DNA of 64,000 nt from Spongilla lacustris (lineage: Eukaryota; Porifera; Demospongiae; Spongillida; Spongillidae), in assembly GCA_949361645.1 (NCBI GenBank), contig OX442418.1, positions 9,954,632 through 10,018,631 of the forward strand. The letters run 5' to 3'. Position numbers and translations under genes: made by a program. Under the pieces are notes generated by a model. The model was given only the letters and a program-made list of their open reading frames with translations, searched no databases and was not told the origin of the DNA. Positions 32,086 through 44,045 of the stretch are shown in pieces. Position 1 is the stretch's first letter; every line of letters starts with the position of its first letter.

Positions 32086-32973
32086 CAGTGTTGCCGCGGT
32101 CTGACCGGGACCGACGGTCCGGACCGCAGTCCTCGCCATTTTTAGCTGAACCGCGAGCCTCGGTCCTTATTATTTTCATTCACGGACGGTCACGGACGGT
32201 CACGGTCCAAGCAGTACTGGACCGACGGTCTGACCGCGGTCCCCCTCGTACCCACGCCTAAATACGCATGGACAAAAGAAGACAAAGCTGTCAAGTGTGT
32301 TTGAGGAAGCAAAGTTACTTTTCAGTTTTGCTTTACCAACACCAACACAGCTATTTTCTAACACTGTTGATGATCGTGTTGATGAAGAACTAAAAAGGTA
32401 CTTCAAAAATGAATGTTGAAATGTTATGTATTATGATAATGTTGATTTGTACATGTAGGTATCTGGCAGTGCCAGAGTCAGATCATCTGACAGGATTGGA
32501 CCCACTTAACTGGTGGTCTGTTAATGCTACTAATTATCCCATTACATCAGTGCTTGCAAAAAAATACTTGGCCATCCCCGCTTCATCAGCTTCCTCTGAA
32601 AGGGTTTTTTCCACGGCCAAAAACATAACCGACAAAAAAAGATGGCGCCTGCTTCCAGAAAGACTTCACAAGACCATTTTTTTACGCCACAATCAATACT
32701 TCTGGAAATAGCATTGTTTTTTCAGACTTTGTACTTTGTTGTATGTTTCATAATGTGTGTGTGTATGTATGTGTTGTCATTGTTGCATTTGCATTGCCTT
32801 TCTTGGATTTATATTATCAGCATTGTGGACCGCGGTCCGACCGTCGGTCCGACCGACGGTCACGGTCCTGGATTGTTTGATTTGTGCACGGTCGCGGTCC
32901 GGTCACGGTCTGGCTACTTAGGTTTGACCGCGGTCCACGGTCCACTGAAAAGTAGTGGACCGCGGCAACACTG
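32086..32973 (+). mobile_element. Deleted hAT element, about 0.9 kb
   Basis: Terminal inverted repeats CAGTGTTGCCGCGGTC (32086-32101) and GACCGCGGCAACACTG (32958-32973) are perfect over 16 bp; CAGTG-type ends suit hAT. Subterminal regions are filled with GGACCG, ACGGTCC and CGGTCACGG in both orientations, like clustered transposase sites. Flanks TGGATCCCATCA (32074-32085) and TGGACCCATCA (32974-32984) form a near-identical direct repeat, longer than the usual 8-bp duplication. Only the last part of the transposase remains inside. Confidence 0.85.
32252..32711 (+). pseudogene. hAT transposase C-terminal dimerisation region, two exons
   Basis: Exon 1 (to 32397) encodes KLSSVFEEAKLLFSFALP and DDRVDEELKR, and is split by a 61-base intron (32398-32458, GTACTT…TGTAG). 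Exon 2 (32459-32711) encodes YLAVPESDHLTGLDPLNWW, NYPITSVLAKKYLAIPASSA and SSERVFSTAKN, then RLLPERLHKTIFLRHNQYFW and a stop. This is the hallmark hAT C-terminal domain (WW…YP…A…YLAIPASSASSERVFS). The DDE catalytic part and N-terminal zinc finger are missing, so it cannot act alone. Splicing restores the frame exactly across RY. A source of the kind seen in ZBED-like hAT genes is likely. Confidence 0.88.
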
Positions 32974-33658
32974 TGGACCCATCACTAGCGCGAATCACGA
33001 ATAATGACGAATTGCTCACAACATCAGTGAGAATGTAAAGTACCTTGAAGACACAGGCCTGCTAAAATTTAGGTGTGATGCTGGGGGCACTGTTTAACTG
33101 ATCATGGGCGGCCGGAGGGGGCGCCAAGGGGGCCTTAGCCCAGGGGGCCTTAGCACCCCCCCCCCCCCCTCCCCAGGCTATGGTGCCCCCTTCCCCCCAC
33201 CTCCAATCCCTATTCCACAACATGCGGAGCATAATTTAGCTTCTATAGCGCTCGCTCGCATGCATTATTAGCAACAATCCAGAGTCAAACGGTTACGCGC
33301 GCATCAGAAGTATCGTAAGCCACGCCCCTTTTGGCGCCCCTCGTGTGTTTGCCCCTCCCCTCGATAGATGCTGGGGCTGCCTCTGGCCGTTTAAGCAATT
33401 AAGCAAATGGACTAAAATTGCAACTTACCGTTCTAAAGTGTGAAAAATAGTATCGAAACCACGAATGCAATGCTCAAAAATACATACATGTATATGCCAG
33501 AACGCTTACGCGACGTCGTATATATCAAAACGAGTGGGCAGGGGAAGTGGTCGTTGGGCTCGTTTCCCTGAAAGCTATCCGAATGAACGGGATGGCTCTG
33601 CTGCATATATATATAATTATATATATAATTATAATTATTATATATATACAATGTATAT
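32974..33658. other. GC-rich imperfect repeat and (TA)n tract
   Basis: 33103-33395 carries GGGCGGCCGGAGGGGGCGCC at left and GGGGCTGCCTCTGGCCGTTT at right, a possible worn element end pair, with a C13 run near 33164. 33604-33650 is (TA)n, the target-like tract next to the palindromic mini-element. No gene. Confidence 0.4.
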
Positions 33659-34463
33659 GGGACAGTTCACGCGAAAATGATAACTCGCTTTCATATTTAT
33701 AATGTTATAAAGTTTCCTTATGTTTGAATCGCTATAACTTCCCAACGGCTTAGGCTATCTACTTTGTATTTACAACACCTCATACCACACCATTTCTCTA
33801 TGGTAAAATACATTGTGGTGTCTCGCGCGTGCTCCGTACCAGTACTGCAACGTTTCATACCCCACCGGGTTCAAACCCGCCATAACTTTCTGTAGGAGTA
33901 ATCAAATCGCTTCAAATTCGGGTTGTAGGTAGAGCGGTCCTATACCTTCGGATTTCTTCTGTTCGTTAATTTTTATACCATCCGTTACGGAGATACATTT
34001 GAACAAAGTACGTCCACTTTTCCCGCTCGATTCGCGCCAATGATTTTGGCAAACAATGTATGGGAGGCGGGGATGATAACATTGGCGCGTATCAAGCGGG
34101 AAAAAGTGCACGTAGTTTGTTCAACTGTATCTCCGTAACGGATGGCATAAAAATTAACAAACAGTACAAATCGATAGGTAAAGGACCTCTGTACCTACAA
34201 ACCGAATTTCAAGCGATTTGATAACTCCTACAGAAAGTTATGGCAGGTTTGAACCCGGTGAGTATAAAACGTTGCAGTACTGGTATAAAGCACGTGCAAG
34301 ACACCAAAATGTATTTTACCAAAGAGAAATGGTGTGGTATGAAGTGTTGTAAATATGAAGTAGATAGCCTAAACCGTTGGGAAGTTATAGCGATTCAAAC
34401 ATAAGGAGATTTTGTAACATTATAGATATAAAAGCGAGTTATCATTTTCGCGTGAACCGTCCC
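33659..34463. mobile_element. Palindromic mini-element made of two family termini
   Basis: 805 bp. The left end GGGACAGTTCACGCGAAAAT (33659 on) mirrors the right end ATTTTCGCGTGAACCGTCCC (ending 34463). The arms (about 380 bp each) are inverted copies of the E1-E4 terminal region up to the GCGCCAATG/CATTGGCGCG centre near 34040-34085, with no gene and no minisatellite. Flanked by (TA)n on both sides. It is the smallest non-autonomous member of the family. Confidence 0.88.
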
Positions 34464-35051
34464 ATATATATATATATTATAATAATATGGGACAGTTCAC
34501 GACAAAATGAGCCTTCGTATATATATATAAAATGTTATAAAATTCCCTTATGTTTGAATCGCTATAACTTCTGAACGGTAAAAGCTATCAACTTCCTATT
34601 TTCAACACTTTATACTACGCCATTTCTCTATTGTAAGATACATTTTGGAGTCTTGCACTTGCTCCGTGCTAGTATTGCAATGTTCGATACCCGACCGGGT
34701 TCACACCCGCCATAACTTTAGGTAGGAGTAATAAAATCGCTTCAAATTTGGTTTGTAGGTAGAGAGGTCCTATACCTATCGATTTGTTCTGTTCGTTAAT
34801 TTTTATGTCATCCGTTACGGAGATACAGCGGCGCAAAGTTGGTACACGTTTCCCGCTCGAATCGCGCCGTTGTACGTGCGAGGCCCGCTTCCATTCATCA
34901 AAGCACATGAATATGAAACTCTTCCTGTGGGCCGAGACTTTGATAACTTATAGCCACACCCATACTGCGCTAGCTAGATCTGATGGGTAAGTATTTAATG
35001 TATCGTCCCTGTCACAGTTGTTATTCGTTATCTCCTATGTAGATAACGGAT

Positions 35052-36416
35052 ATGGCGACGTCCACTGAAGACAACACGCTCGCAAGAGTTTCAATCGGCG
35101 GACGAGTTCGAGCGGTACGGATACGACGATCGATATTCAAGATACATTCGACGAGGTGGGGAGATTGAGAACGGTAGTGACGGCGGTTATACTACTGACG
35201 ATGGTGGTTGTAGGGAGTGAGCAGCCCCTAAATGACTAAGAGCCAGCAGCCCTAGTCTCGTACCCAGACCCTGATTCCCACAGCTGCGGATGGGCACCAG
35301 CCCCACCCCCACATATGCTTCACTGCATTGCAAGTCCAGACAGCAGCCCCGCATAACCAACAGCAGACGCCACCAACCCGCACTACCTATGGAACCACCT
35401 GCCCATATCAGACCCTACACACGAGCCACAAACTAACCAGTGGGGTCAGCCTCCACAATGGTATACCAGTGGAAACACTGCTATCCCTCTCGCTGCAAAT
35501 GGAGTTGGCAGCCCCCACAATTTCAATCAAGGGAAGCCACACATCCCAATGGACTTACAGCAGAACCTAGCTGACTGTGTCCGGCAGTGTGGCCAGGATG
35601 TCACTTGTGTGTCACAGCTGTACCAGGACTGGAATGCCTTCTTGGGCCAGTGGTTTGGTCCTCTGGTTGGCCTAAGACACTACCGCACATTTGAGTTTGA
35701 TCAAGACCACCCTGGTGTCATGAGGATGGAGACCTTGCCATCGGACACAAACCCCACTGAGATGAGCATGCTGAGGGCTGGAGTGGCCATAAAGGACATA
35801 CAGGAGGCTTATCAGAGCCAAGTGATGCCACCTGTTATTACCCCAAGTGGATTGTCCCTGACGCGGTCACTGTACCTGTACGAGAAGGTGAGGGAATACG
35901 TTCGTGACCCCAAGAAAAGGGACAAGGTGTTGTCCAAAGCCTTCACAAAGCTTAGAGGCCAACTCTTCCTATATATCCATGCGGTAATGCTTCATCCCAT
36001 GCAGTAGCAGAAAATGACAAACCAAGACCTTCCTCACTTACCTACAGTCTGCAGATGACACTCACAGTGAATTGCAAGGTGAAGGCAATAGCTGTGTTTC
36101 TGGCAGGAGGAAATGCAGACCCAGGTCTGAACTAATCCTTGCCTACCAATGCACTGTACATGTATGTCGCAACAAGTATGCCAGTAGCCAGGCCCTGTCC
36201 CTGCACAAAAAGAACACTCACAAGCAGCCTGCTGTTCCAGGTGGTGAACACGGATTCCAGTGTTGACAAAGGAAGCCAGGGTCCAGCCAAGCACAAGCCG
36301 CGAGGCGTACGCTAATATCTGAAATTGACAGGCCATTTTCCAGTTCGGTGTGTGGCAAGACGTACGGCACCCCAGCCGCACTGTATACTCACAACAAGAC
36401 CAATAATGGTTCATGA
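35052..36416 (+). pseudogene. E2 left arm: deleted, frameshifted transposase gene
   Basis: Starts at ATG 35052 with the family leader but shifts frame before the SADEFE phrase. At 35220 the gene is interrupted and about 320 bases of accessory repeat (GCAGCCCC…, CAACAGCAGACGCC) take the place of roughly 550 codons, including the whole catalytic core. Gene sequence resumes at 35564 (LADCVRQCGQDVTCVSQLYQ, then MLRAGVAIKDIQEAYQSQ), shifts again near 35940, and ends with a degraded zinc-finger tail at TGA 36414-36416. It has no catalytic residues and no intact finger pair. Confidence 0.88.
35252..35270 (+). other. Module-edge motif CTAGTCTCGTACCCAGACC
   Basis: The same 19-mer occurs at 35252-35270, inverted at 37194-37212, at 41090-41108 (one change), at 42888-42906 and inverted at 45192-45210. 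Each copy lies at the junction between modules: gene fragment to accessory repeat, or array B to array C. Confidence 0.85.
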
Positions 36417-36439
36417 CAAAGGAAACATATTGTGAGATG

Positions 36440-37140
36440 CATGCTTTTTATGTAGTTTAAGGTCACCTCTGCAGTGTACACCATACATCTGTGTCGTTAA
36501 GGGGTTAACTCTGTATACCTGCATACATCTGTGTCATCAAGGGGTTACCTGTACACCATACATCTGTATTGTTAAGGGGTTTTTACCTCTGTACACTTTG
36601 TGTATGTGTTATTAAGGTATCACCTGTACACCATACATCTGTGTCATCAAGGGGTTACCTGTACACCATACATCTGTGTCGTTAAGGGGTTACCTCTATA
36701 TACCTTATGCATGTGTTGTTAAGGGGTTACCTCTTGTGTGTACCCCATACATCTGTTTTATCAAGGGGTTACCTGTACACCATACATCTGTGTCATACCG
36801 AGACTGTATACCGTATGTATGTGTTATTAAGGGGTTACCTGTACACCATACATCTGTGTCGTTAAGGGGTTAACTCTGTATACCTTATGTATGTGTTGTT
36901 AAGGTTTCACCTGTACTCCATACATCTGTGTCATCAAGGGGTTACCTGTACACCATACACCTGTGTCGTTAAGGTGTTACCTCTGCACACCTTATGTATA
37001 TGTATGGGTTGTTATGGCATCACCTGTACAGTGTACAGTGTACACCATACATCTGTGTCGTTAAGGGGTTAACTCTGTATACCTTATGTATGTGTTGTTA
37101 CGGGGTCACCTGTACACTGTACATCTGTGTCGTTAAGGGA
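36440..37140 (+). repeat. Minisatellite C, E2 left arm
   Basis: About ten ~70-bp dimeric units: TGTACACCATACATCTGTGT, CGTTAAGGGGTTACCTCTGT, ATACCTTATGTATGTGTTGT. It follows directly on the gene's 3' end, as in E4. The array ends at TTTTTACTTTTCACGTAGTG, mirrored at 41137 and 42937. Confidence 0.95.
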
Positions 37141-37221
37141 TTTTTACTTTTCACGTAGTGGTGATGTAATCCATCTGATGCTGTGAAAATCTAGGTCTGG
37201 GTACGAGACTAGTGACGACAG

Positions 37222-38662
37222 TGGTCCCATTTACACCCTGTACTTGTGTCTGCTGTGGAATCAAATCCATGGTTCCATTTACATCCTGTATGTGTGTATT
37301 TTGGGGTCAAATCCATGGTCCCATTTACACACTGTAGGTGTATCTATTGTCGGGTCAAATGCATGATCCCATTTACACCCTGTACTTGAGTCTGTTTTAG
37401 GGTCAAATCTATGGTTCCATTTACACCCTAAAGCTGTGTCTGTTGTGAGATCAAATCCATGCTCCCATTTACACCCTGCATGTACTTTTGTCTGTTGTGG
37501 GGTAAATTCATTGGTCCCATTTACACCCTGTACTTTTGTCTGTTGTGGGGTCAATTCATTGGTCCCATTTACACCCTGTACTTTTGTCTGTTGTGGGGTC
37601 AATTCATTGGTCCCATTTACACCCTGTACTTTTGTCTGTTGTGGGGTCAATTCATTGGTCCCATTTACACCCTGTACTTTTGTCTGTTGTGGGGTCAATT
37701 CATTGGTCCCATTTACACCCTGTACTTTTGTCTGTTGTGGGGTCAATTCATTGGTCCCATTTACACCCTGTACTTTTGTCTGTTGTGGGGTCAATTCATT
37801 GGTCCCATTTACACCCTGTACTTTTGTCTGTTGTGGGGTCAATTCGTTGGTCCCATTTACACCCTGTACTTTTGTCTGTTGTGGGGTCAATTCATTGGTC
37901 CCATTTATACCCTGTACTTTTGTCTGTTGTGGGGTCAATTCATTGGTCCCATTTACACCCTGTACTTTTGTCTGTTGTGGGGTCAATGATCTGATGTACA
38001 CCCTGTACTTGTGATCAAATCTATGATCCCATTTACACCCTGTACTTTTGTCTGTTGTGGGGTCAATTCATTGGTCCCATTTACACCCTGTACTTGTGTC
38101 TGTTGTGGGGTAAATTCATTGGTCCCATTTACACCCTGTACTTTTGTCTGTTGTGGGGTCAATTCATTGGTCCCATTTACACCCTGTACTTTTGTCTGTT
38201 GTGGGGTCAAATCCATGATCTGATGTACACCCTGTACTTGTGATCAAATCCATGATCCCATTTACACCCTGTACTTTTGTCTGTTGTGGGGTCAATTCAT
38301 TGGTCCCATTTACACCCTGTACTTTTGTCTGTTGTGGGGTCAATTCATTGATCCCATTTACACCCTGTACTTTTGTCTGTTGTGGGGTCAAATCCATGAT
38401 CTGATGTACACCCTGTACTTGTTATCAAATCCATGATCCCATTTACACCCTGTACTTTTGTCTGTTGTGGGGTCAATTCATTGGTCCTATTTACACCCTG
38501 TACTTCTGTCTGTTGTGGGGTCAAATCCATGGTCCCATTTACACCCTGTACTTGTGTCTGTTTTAGGATCAAATCCACGGTCCTTTTTACACTGTGTACA
38601 TGTACATGTATGTGTGTCTGTTGTGGGGTCAATGCATTGGTCTCATTTACACCCTGTAATGG
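37222..38662 (+). repeat. Minisatellite B, array 3 (E2 left arm)
   Basis: Direct orientation. 37490-37980 is a very homogeneous run of about ten identical 48-bp units (TCTGTTGTGGGGTCAATTCA, TTGGTCCCATTTACACCCTG), which keeps three frames open per strand. 38000-38420 shows a higher-order repeat of about 190 bp containing GATCTGATGTACACCCTGTA. The homogeneity indicates recent expansion. Confidence 0.97.
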
Positions 38663-39645
38663 CCCAGGGTCCAATCAGGTCAACTCCCTCACTGCAAGTG
38701 GACAGAACCATTAATGCAAGTTAACTTAATAGCCCCACACTACATGTCCAGACAGTTAGCACCAGTGCATGGAGCAATTGCAGGTGGAATTGTCAGACTG
38801 GCAGCAAGGGAGCAATCAGGTGCTAAAAAATCCTACAGGGTCATTGGTGGTCCCCACAATAATGCAGCTCTCACACTGCGATAGGAATTGGCACCCCCCA
38901 CTATATTAGGGGAGCCATGAACTGGATTAACACATGCCCCAATCACCCCCATGGCCCTATCTCCCACTACCTATCCTCCTCTACTGCAAGTTGTATCAGA
39001 GGCCCAGGCCATCCCCTACTCAATAGCACTCTCAGTCCCCACACGACCAGCCCTCCCACCCACCCCTAAACACCCCTCTAACATATGGTGTAATCGTACT
39101 ACCAACAGGCCGGAGAGCTGCCAGCTGCCATATTACCAGGGTTGAATGGGGTCGTCACAAAACTAGACCTCAGTATGTGGAGTGGAACCTTGAACTGGAG
39201 CCGACCCCAAATACTGGGGCCAGCCACAATGGCCCTCTATCATAGCCCCACACAGCTCCTCACTGCAAATGCAAATGAAGCCACTACCTATGAAACATTA
39301 ACCCCCACACTACAAGAGTACTTACTAATAGGGGACCGGAACCATCGTGGAGCTACCAGCTCGCATTGGACAAATGGGGATACCACCACTGGAGCAGCCT
39401 CCATTTGTAGAGTGTACATGCCTACGTTTTTCTCTTCACACATTTTGTGTTGTACATGTAGATCTGAACTAGGTCTACTGTAGACATGTACATGTTTTGT
39501 GCATGTACATGTACAGAGTAAATTTTATCTGGTTTGAAGCCATGCTGTTAGGGGTGAATATACTTATCGGTACTGATTGCGGTGGGTCTGCACCCGTGGT
39601 TGGTGTATATAGACAACCGAGGCTTGCAGAGGGCGTTTTGCCTAC
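38663..39645 (+). repeat. Block A, copy 3 (E2 left arm)
   Basis: Closely similar to 6621-7530, joined to the array in the same way. No gene. Confidence 0.85.
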
Positions 39646-40084
39646 TGGGAACTACATACTGTAAGGCCTTACTTTACGCGAGTAGCAAAATATGGAAGTA
39701 CTAGTACCATTTTGAATGTCACATAAATTGCATGCACAGTCACAGCTACAATGTGGCACGATGAAGACATCAGAATTCATGACCACACAAGTGGAGTTAA
39801 TAGACCCTACAAATTTAATGGATTCATCAACTACGTTATACCTAGCCCTAGGCTGGTGTTTCTGCCAAAATGTATGTGCGCGGGTAGTGTATAGTGGCCG
39901 TGGGGCACAGGTGAAACTGGGTTACACTGGTAATGTCTGGTGACATCTCTGACAGTGCTGTGTGGTCATGAATTCTGACGTCTTCACCGTGACACATTGT
40001 AGCTGTGACTGTGCTTGCAATTTATGTGACATTCAAAATGGCACTTAAATATGTTTTGCTACTAGTTCTCAGTACATGTACATG
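39646..40084. repeat. Turn of the E2 palindrome
   Basis: 39690-39790 and 39960-40060 are still inverted copies (TTTTGAATGTCACATAAATT, GCACAGTCACAGCTACAATG), leaving a unique loop of about 170 bases around 39795-39960. The sequence matches 7531-7895. Confidence 0.8.
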
Positions 40085-40618
40085 TAGGCAAAACGCCCTC
40101 TGCAAGCCTTGGTTGTCTATATACACCAACCACGGGTGCAGACCCACCACAATCAGTACCGATAGGGCAGGTAACTATATTCACCACTAGCAGCATGGCT
40201 TCACACCAGAATGCACAAAACATGTTCATGTACATGTCTACAGTAGTTCAGATCTACAACACAAAAATGTGTGAAGAGAAAAACGTATACGCATGTACAC
40301 TCTACAAATGGAGGCTGCTCCAGTGGTGGCATCCCCATTTGTCCAATGCAAGCTGGTAGCTCCACGATGGTTCCCCTACCAGTAAGTCCTCTTGTAGTGT
40401 GGGGGTTAATGCTTTCATAGGTACATGTAGTGGCTTCATGTGCATTTGCAGTGAGGAGCTGTGTAGGGCTAGAATAGAAGGCCATTGTGGCTGGCCCCAG
40501 TGTTTGAGGTCGGCTCCAGTTCAAGGTTCCACTCCACATGCTGAGGTCTAGTTTTGTGACGACCCCATTCAACCCTGGTAATGTGGCAGCTGGCAGCTCT
40601 CTGGCCTGTTGGTAGTAT
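40085..40618 (-). repeat. Block A, copy 4 (E2 right arm)
   Basis: Reverse complement of 39110-39645. It ends at GTAGTATGACCCCACAACAG, where array B begins, so it is shorter than the left copy. Confidence 0.85.
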
Positions 40619-41085
40619 GACCCCACAACAGACAAAAGTACAGGGTGTAAATGGGACCAATGAATTGACCTCACAACAGACAAAAGTACAGGGTGTAAAT
40701 GGAACCATGGATTTGACCCCACAACAGACATAAGAACAGGGTGTAAATGGGACCATGGATTTGATCACAAGTACAGGGTGTAAACGGGATCATGGATTTG
40801 AGTCCCTACAACAGACACAAGTACAGGGTGTAAATGGGAGCATGGATTTGATCTCACAACAGACACAAGTTTAGGGTGTAAATGGGACCATGGATTTGAC
40901 CCTAAAACAGACTTAAGTACAGGGTGTAAATGGGATCATGGATTTGACCCCACAACAGACACAAGTACAGGGTGTAAATGGGACCATGGATTTGACCCCA
41001 AAATACACACATACAGGATGTAAATGGGACCATGGATTTGACCCCACAGCAGACACAAGTACAGGGTGTAAATGGGACCACTATC
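40619..41085 (-). repeat. Minisatellite B, array 4 (E2 right arm)
   Basis: About ten inverted units. Much shorter than the 1.4-kb partner in the left arm, so the arms have changed copy number independently. Confidence 0.95.
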
Positions 41086-41136
41086 GTCACTAGTCTCGCA
41101 CCCAGACCTAGATTTTCACAGCATTGGATGGATTAC

Positions 41137-42205
41137 ATCACCACTACGTGAAAAGTAAAAATCCCTTAACGACACAGATGTATGGTGTACAGGTAACCCC
41201 TTAATGACACATACATAAGATGTACAGAGGTATCCCCGTAACGACACAGATGTATGGTGTACAGGTAAACCCTTGATTTCACAGATGAGAATGGGGTACA
41301 CACAAGAGGTTAAACTCCTTAACAACACATACATAAGGTATACAGAGTTAACCCCTTAACGACACAGATGTATGGTGTACAGGTAACCCCTTGATGACAC
41401 ATATGTATGGGATGAGGGGGGGGGGGGGGGGGTACAACAAGAGGTAACCCCTTAACAACACATACATAAGGTGTATAGAGGTAACCCCTTAACGACACAT
41501 TCATTAACGACACATATACAAAGTATACAGAGGTAACCCCTTAACAACACAGATGTATGGTGTACAGGTAACCCCTTGACGAAACAGATGTATGGTGTAC
41601 AGGTAACCCCTTAACGACACATACATAAGGTTTACAGAGGTAACCCCTTAACGAGACAGATGTACAGTGTACAGGTGACCCCTTAACAACACATACATAA
41701 GGTATACAGAGTTAACCCGTTAATGACACAGATGTATGGTGTACAGGTAACCCCTTGATGAAACAGATGTATAGGGTACACAAATGACCCCTTAATCACA
41801 CATACATAAGGTGTACAGAGGTAACCCCTTAATAACACATACATATGGTGTATAGAGGTGACCCCTTAACGACACATACTTAAGGTATACGGAGGTAACC
41901 CCTTAATGACACAGATGTATGGTGTACACTATACACTGATACTCTAACAACCCATACATGTACATAAGGTGTACAGAGGTAACACCTTAACGACACAGAT
42001 GTATAGTGTACAGGTAACCCCTTGATGACACAGATGTATGGTGTACAGGTGATACCTTAATAACACATACACAAAGTGTACAGAGGTAAAAACCCCTTAA
42101 CAATACAGATGTATGGTGTACAGGTAACCCCTTGATGACACAGATGTATGGTATACAGAGTTAACCCCTTAACGACACAGATGTATGGTGTACACTGCAG
42201 AGGTG
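41137..42205 (-). repeat. Minisatellite C, E2 right arm, inner array
   Basis: About fifteen inverted ~70-bp units (AACCCCTTAACGACACAGAT, GTATGGTGTACAGGTAACCC), with a G17 run at about 41415-41431. Confidence 0.95.
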
Positions 42206-42512
42206 ACCTTAAACTACATAAAAAGCATGCATCTCACAATATGGTTCCTTTGTCATGAACCATTATTGGTCTTGTTGTGAGTATACAGTGCGGCTGGGGT
42301 GCCGTACGTCTTGCCACACACCGAACAGGAAAATGGCCTGTCAATTTCAGATATTAGCGTACGCCTCGCGGCTTGTGCTTGGCTGGACCCTGGCTTCCTT
42401 TGTCAACACTGGAATCCGTGTTCACCACCTGGAACAGCAGGCTGCTTGTGAGTGTTCTTTTTGTGCAGGGACAGGGCCTGGCTACTGGCATACTTGTTGC
42501 GACATACATGTA
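42206..42512 (-). pseudogene. Extra partial copy of the gene 3' end in the E2 right arm
   Basis: Matches 36120-36440 and 44020-44330 (CCAATAATGGTTCATGACAA, GGCCTGTCAATTTCAGATA). It breaks off at CGACATACATGTACAGGGTG, where it is fused to minisatellite B within a TACATGTACAG overlap. A 3' tail plus arrays was duplicated inside the right arm. It keeps only the zinc-finger tail region, broken. Confidence 0.85.
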
Positions 42513-42880
42513 CAGGGTGTAAATCGGACCATGAATTTGATCCCACAAATATCCCACAATAGAAACAAGAACAGAGTGTAAATGAGACCATGGATTTGAG
42601 CACAAGTACATGCAGGGTGTAAATGGGAGCATGGATTTGATCTCACAACAGACACAGCTTTAGGGTGTAAATGGAACCATGTTAGATTTGACCCTAAAAC
42701 AGACTCAAGTACAGGGTGTAAATGGGATCATGCATTTGACCCGATAATAGATACACCTACAGTGTGTAAATGGGACTATGGATTTGACCCCAAAATACAC
42801 ACATACATGTACAGGATGTAAATGGGACCATGGATTTGATCCCACAGCAGACATAAGTACAGGGTGTAAATGGGACCACT
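42513..42880 (-). repeat. Minisatellite B, array 5
   Basis: About eight diverged inverted units between the partial gene copy and the CTAGTCTCGTACCCAGACC edge motif. Confidence 0.93.
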
Positions 42881-42936
42881 GTCGTTACTAGTCTCGTACC
42901 CAGACCTAGATTTTCACAGCATCAGATGGATTACAT

Positions 42937-44020
42937 CACCACTACGTGAAAAGTAAAAATCCCTTTATGACACAGATGTATGGTGTACAGGTGGTCGACC
43001 CCTTAACAACACATACATAAGGTGTACAGAGGTAACCCCTTAACGACACAGATGTATGGTGTACAGGTGACCCCTTAACAACACATACATAAGGTATACA
43101 GAGTTAACCCCTTAATGACACAGATGTATGGTGTACTCTGTGCACTGTACAGGTGATACCCTAACAACCCATACATATACATAAGGTGTGTAGAGGTAAC
43201 ACCTTAACGACACAGGTGTATGGTGTACAGGTAACCCCTTGATGACACAGATGTATGGAGTACAGGTGACCCCTTAATAACACATACATACGGTATACAG
43301 TCTCGGTACGACACAGATGTATGGTGTACAGGTAACCCCTTGATGAAACAGGTGTATGGGGGTACACACAAGAGGTAACCCCTTAACAACACATACATAA
43401 GGTATACAGAGTTAACCCCTTAACGACACAGATGTATGGTGTACAGGTAACCCCTTAATAACACATACATATGGTATACAGTCTCGGTACGACACAGATG
43501 TATGGTGTACAGGTAACCCCTTGATGAAACAGATGTATGGGGTACACACAAGAGGTAACCCCTTAACAACACATACATAAGGTATGTAGAGGTAACCCCT
43601 TAACGACACAGATGTATGGTGTTCAGGTAACCCCTTGATGACACAGATGTGTGGTGTACAGAGGTAATCCCTTAATGACACATGCATAAGGTTTACAGAG
43701 GTAACCCCTTAATGACACAAATGTACAGTGTACAGGTGACCCCTTAACAACACATACATACGGTATACAGAGTTTATAACTTAACAACACAGATGTATGG
43801 TGTACAGGTAACCCTTGATGACACAGATGTATGGTGTACAGGTGATACCTTAATAACACATACACAAAGTGTACAGAGGTAAAAACCCCTTAACAATACA
43901 GATGTATGGTGTACAGGTAACCCCTTGATGACACAGATGTATGGTATACAGAGTTAACCCCTTAACGACACAGATGTATGGTGTACACTGCAGAGGTGAC
44001 CTTAAACTACATACAAAGCA
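42937..44020 (-). repeat. Minisatellite C, E2 right arm, outer array
   Basis: Mirror partner of 36440-37140 but about 380 bp longer. Internal blocks such as TATACAGTCTCGGTACGACA occur twice (about 43293 and 43473). Confidence 0.95.
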
Positions 44021-44045
44021 TGCATCTCACAATATGGTTCATTTG

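Noticed and set aside
36440..37140. Regularly spaced repeats resembling a CRISPR array
   Set aside because: Repeat and spacer are not separable. The whole unit is tandem and variable, in a clearly eukaryotic setting.
37279..38014. 240- and 192-codon repeat frames on opposite strands
   Set aside because: Same minisatellite B effect in a very homogeneous run; no start context, and both strands are open at once.
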